This document shows, one piece after another, positions 52,279-54,371 of a DNA stretch of 54,371 bases. The notes under the pieces are model-generated. The model saw only the letters and a list, made by a program, of their open reading frames with translations. It did no database searches and was not told the origin of the DNA. The first letter of the stretch is position 1; each line of letters starts with the position of its first letter. The stretch lies in assembly GCA_003565735.1 (NCBI GenBank), contig PXBB01000110.1, positions 1 to 54,371 of the forward strand, given 5' to 3'. Source of the stretch: Bacteroidales bacterium. GTDB taxonomy: Bacteria > Bacteroidota > Bacteroidia > Bacteroidales > PXBB01. The position numbers and the translations under genes are program-made.

Positions 52279-53352
52279 TTACACATATTCTTTAACATCA
52301 ATTTCATTGTTAAGGACCATATATGCATTCATGGCAAGTGCTTCCATTTCACCTTCACCGGGATATACTTTTACTGGGGCTAAATGTGCAACCCTTTCTG
52401 ATATTTCATCTGTTATCATGCTGCCAAAAGCCAGTCCACCGGTAAGTAAGATGCCGTCAACTTTACCTTTAAGTACGGTACTCAAAGCACCTATTTCTTT
52501 GGCAACCTGATAAGACATCGCATTATAAACAAGCTTGGCATGTGCATCGCCTTCTTTAATGCGCTTTTCAATATCTATGGCATCATTAGTGCCTAAATAA
52601 GCTGAGAGGCCACCACGGCCTTTAATCTTTTTCATGATTTCTTCCTTACTGTATTGACCTGAAAAGCAAAGTTCAACCAGCTGACCTACAGGTACACCGC
52701 CACTTCTTTCGGGTGACATAGGGCCATCGCCATTGAGGCCATTGTTAACATCTATGACACGTCCTTTGTAATGAGCTCCTACAGAAATACCACCACCCAT
52801 ATGAGCCACTATCACATTAACGTCTTCGTATTTTAATTTCAGTTCTTTCGCATATTTGCGGGCAATAGCCTTTTGGTTTAAAGCATGCAAAAAGCTGCGC
52901 CTCGGCAACTCAGGCATGCCTGATATGCGGGAAATATCCTCCATCTCATCAACACAAGTAGGGTCAACAATGATAGCCATTTTATCATGACCGGCCTCTT
53001 TAGCTAGTTCGTAAGCTATTATACCCCCCAGATTTGATTCATGTTCCCCCATAGGGTTCCTGATATCACGCAACATCACCTCATTAACTTTATAAACACC
53101 ACCTTGAATGGGTTTTAAAAGCCCCCCTCTGCCTACCACTATATCAATGCTTTTAAGATTGATACCTGAAGATTCCAGAACATTTTTGATCATATTTTTA
53201 CGGTACTCAAATTGATCGGCTATACATTTGAACTCCATTAAAACGCTTTGCTCGTGCTTAACATTGGTAAGTAATGTGCTGTTGAGGTTTGTATAAACAG
53301 CAATTTTGGTTGAAGTTGAACCAGGGTTGATTGCAAGTATTAGATTATCCAT
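52279..53352 (-). CDS. buk: Butyrate kinase
   Basis: Butyrate kinase (EC 2.7.2.7) interconverts butyryl phosphate and butyrate with ATP; related enzymes act on branched-chain acids. The 357 residues match the ASKHA acid-kinase fold. ILAINPGSTSTKIAVYTN begins the protein, VVGRGGLLKPIQGGVYKVNE and VNVIVAHMGGGISVGAHYKG hold the phosphate-binding regions, and GDGPMSPERSGGVPVGQLVE is characteristic of Buk as against acetate kinase. VDGILLTGGLAFG and PGEGEMEALAMNAYMVLN close the domain. No phosphotransbutyrylase is adjacent. The gene lies 33 bases after a DUF6125-like gene on the same strand. Confidence 0.95.
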   Translation of the reverse strand: MDNLILAINPGSTSTKIAVYTNLNSTLLTNVKHEQSVLMEFKCIADQFEYRKNMIKNVLESSGINLKSIDIVVGRGGLLKPIQGGVYKVNEVMLRDIRNPMGEHESNLGGIIAYELAKEAGHDKMAIIVDPTCVDEMEDISRISGMPELPRRSFLHALNQKAIARKYAKELKLKYEDVNVIVAHMGGGISVGAHYKGRVIDVNNGLNGDGPMSPERSGGVPVGQLVELCFSGQYSKEEIMKKIKGRGGLSAYLGTNDAIDIEKRIKEGDAHAKLVYNAMSYQVAKEIGALSTVLKGKVDGILLTGGLAFGSMITDEISERVAHLAPVKVYPGEGEMEALAMNAYMVLNNEIDVKEYV

Positions 53353-53385
53353 ATTGGTATTTTATTTTGATTTATTAATGCGTAT

Positions 53386-54114
53386 TTAAAAGCTAAAAAG
53401 CCATGAACAATAGGCACTATCTTTTATGGTATCAGGCGGACAGTGCAAACACCGGGTTTTAATACGATTGTCGATGGTTTGTGCAAAGCTTCTATATTCT
53501 ATAATTCCGGCTGATTTACAGGGATAGGCAGGTAAGTCTTTGCGTTCTCTTGCTTGTTGAACCCGACAGTCGAGTATTTTAAAAACAAAACTATCTGATG
53601 TCTCATCAATGATTTGATGTTGATTAATATCTGCATAAATCCTGTAGTTTAAGGCTTTTTTTAGTCCTGACAATCCTGCATTATCGGGCAGCTGTAGGCG
53701 ACTTTTAACAGCCCAGGCTTCAAAAGGTGAAAATTGCGCCCAGCAAGCATCATTGCATCCTTTGGCGTCATCTATCCCATAAGCACTTTCTACAGCCTGA
53801 AACCACACACCATCACAGGCCAGCCAGTTGACTGCGATACCCTTTTTGAGCTTATCAAGTTTTGCTTCTGAAAGGCTTAACAAAGGCTGTGGTAAACCAT
53901 CTGTCAATTCAAAATCGAGTATTTTTGCTATTCTATTTATGTGTATATTGTATGTTTTAGCACTGACTTGTGCCATGAGCGCGAGGGCTTTTTCTCTTCC
54001 ATAACGATGCTGCACCTCAGAAAACCATAAAGTGTGATGCACCACCGTCCGGTGTAAAAAATCTAAAACATCTCTAACTTTTTGACTATTAGGGCTCCTG
54101 TCTTTATTAAGCAT
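53386..54114 (-). CDS. DUF6125-like cysteine-rich cytosolic protein
   Basis: The 242 residues have a helical N-terminal half that includes HTLWFSEVQHRYGREKALAL. A middle domain follows with NWLACDGVWFQAVESAYGID and DACWAQFSPFEAWAVKSRLQ. The C-terminus is Cys- and Pro-rich: FKILDCRVQQARERKDLPAY, PCKSAGIIEYRSFAQTIDNR and RCLHCPPDTIKDSAYCSW. The spaced cysteines C-C-CxxC-C could bind a metal or iron-sulfur cluster. I compare it from memory to the DUF6125 proteins of anaerobes; the function is unknown. It is just upstream of butyrate kinase and probably cotranscribed, so a tie to fatty-acid or CoA metabolism is conceivable. Confidence 0.6.
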   Translation of the reverse strand: MLNKDRSPNSQKVRDVLDFLHRTVVHHTLWFSEVQHRYGREKALALMAQVSAKTYNIHINRIAKILDFELTDGLPQPLLSLSEAKLDKLKKGIAVNWLACDGVWFQAVESAYGIDDAKGCNDACWAQFSPFEAWAVKSRLQLPDNAGLSGLKKALNYRIYADINQHQIIDETSDSFVFKILDCRVQQARERKDLPAYPCKSAGIIEYRSFAQTIDNRIKTRCLHCPPDTIKDSAYCSWLFSF

Positions 54115-54156
54115 TTACTTTTTTTTTACAGACTATAATGTAGATAAACAGTATTA

Positions 54157-54164
54157 CAAATATA
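54157..54164 (-). promoter_or_regulatory. -7 box for the DUF6125-buk unit
   Basis: The minus strand reads TATATTTG, 43 bases before the ATG at 54114. Confidence 0.45.
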
Positions 54165-54239
54165 ATTTTTTTTAATAAAATGATAATGGTTTATTTTAAA
54201 AAGAGTATTGCAAATCATTATGATTAGAAAAAAACTTTT

Positions 54240-54247
54240 TATATTTG
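54240..54247 (+). promoter_or_regulatory. -7 box of the gene at the right edge
   Basis: TATATTTG lies 98 bases before the ATG at 54345, leaving a leader of roughly 90 bases that contains a strong hairpin. Confidence 0.45.
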
Positions 54248-54273
54248 TTTTCACTGTTGTCCGATAAAAAATT

Positions 54274-54310
54274 TAAAGAGAAGGAAGTTCTATAACTTCC
54301 TTTCTCTTTA
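54274..54310 (+). promoter_or_regulatory. Strong hairpin in the leader of the right-edge gene
   Basis: TAAAGAGAAGGAAGTT and AACTTCCTTTCTCTTTA pair over 16 bases with one bulged T and a four-base loop. It lies between a promoter and a start codon of the same strand, and the gene on the left is divergent. It therefore sits in a 5' leader rather than after a gene. There is no long T run. Confidence 0.6.
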
Positions 54311-54344
54311 TTTGTGTAGATTTGCTTCGCTAAAAACCTTCTAC

Positions 54345-54371
54345 ATGAACAAAAATACATATTTTTTTGGA
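54345..54371 (+). CDS. Possible N-terminus of pyruvate, phosphate dikinase (cut by window edge)
   Basis: Nine codons read MNKNTYFFG up to the edge. Pyruvate phosphate dikinases often begin with a K-VYxFG motif, so the match is suggestive, but nine residues cannot establish it. The promoter and leader upstream support a real gene start. Confidence 0.3.

Noticed and set aside
52131-52328. 65-codon minus-strand frame after butyrate kinase
   Set aside because: Its start lies inside buk, and the C-terminal part matches no family that I know.
1-54371. CRISPR arrays, tRNA, rRNA or complete insertion sequences
   Set aside because: No regularly spaced direct repeats, no cloverleaf-type sequence and no transposase or integrase frame was seen on either strand.

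Overview
The window is a low-GC stretch of a Bacteroidota chromosome, most probably an anaerobic or fermentative member near the Bacteroidales. The evidence is type IX secretion (T9SS) sorting domains, a gliding-type C-terminal domain, FISUMP and SUMF surface proteins, DUF4301, DUF2723, the long form of urocanate hydratase, butyrate kinase, and TAnnTTTG promoter -7 boxes in front of most transcription units. Strong Shine-Dalgarno sequences are few. I saw no rRNA, tRNA, CRISPR array, intact insertion sequence or prophage.

Layout. 1-2.9 kb is a worn accessory region: the edge of a PemK/MazF-type toxin-antitoxin pair, REP-like hairpins, an ORF6N-domain gene whose 3' end lies in a MITE-like element, a pirin gene and two decayed reading frames. 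2.9-12.1 kb is mostly housekeeping: urocanate hydratase, PabB, a small lipoprotein, a YiiX-like cysteine peptidase, YebC, MTA phosphorylase, GrpB, a TlpA-type oxidoreductase and CoaD. 12.3-16.2 kb is a molybdopterin operon (MobB-like, MoeA, a compact MoaA, MoaC and a MOSC-MogA fusion) with no MoaD or MoaE. 16.4-18.4 kb holds TrmH and rpsF-rpsR-rplI.

18.5-31.3 kb is dominated by large exported proteins on the minus strand: an M14 carboxypeptidase with PKD repeats and a T9SS tail, two paralogous FISUMP proteins (one frameshifted), a SUMF-type lipoprotein, an 876-residue protein with a gliding-type C-terminal domain, and a GldI-like FKBP lipoprotein. DUF4301 is embedded among them. 31.5-41.5 kb contains a glyoxalase II-like hydrolase, grpE-dnaJ, a TIGR01777 epimerase, a serine hydrolase, a second MITE-like copy, a probable outer-membrane protein, a polysaccharide deacetylase and a DUF2723 membrane protein.

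42.0-46.9 kb is the most intriguing part. A response regulator with a C-terminal membrane helix and a lipoprotein precede three overlapping genes: an HPr-kinase-like protein, a SipW/ER-type signal peptidase-like protein and an ABC exporter. This set resembles peptide maturation and export cassettes, but no precursor peptide is evident. 47.0-51.9 kb is a minus-strand unit, rsfS-ftsH-LUD-DUF2007-cdsA-psd, combining membrane proteostasis and phosphatidylethanolamine synthesis. 52.3-54.1 kb has butyrate kinase and a cysteine-rich DUF6125-like protein. The window ends in what may be the first codons of pyruvate phosphate dikinase.
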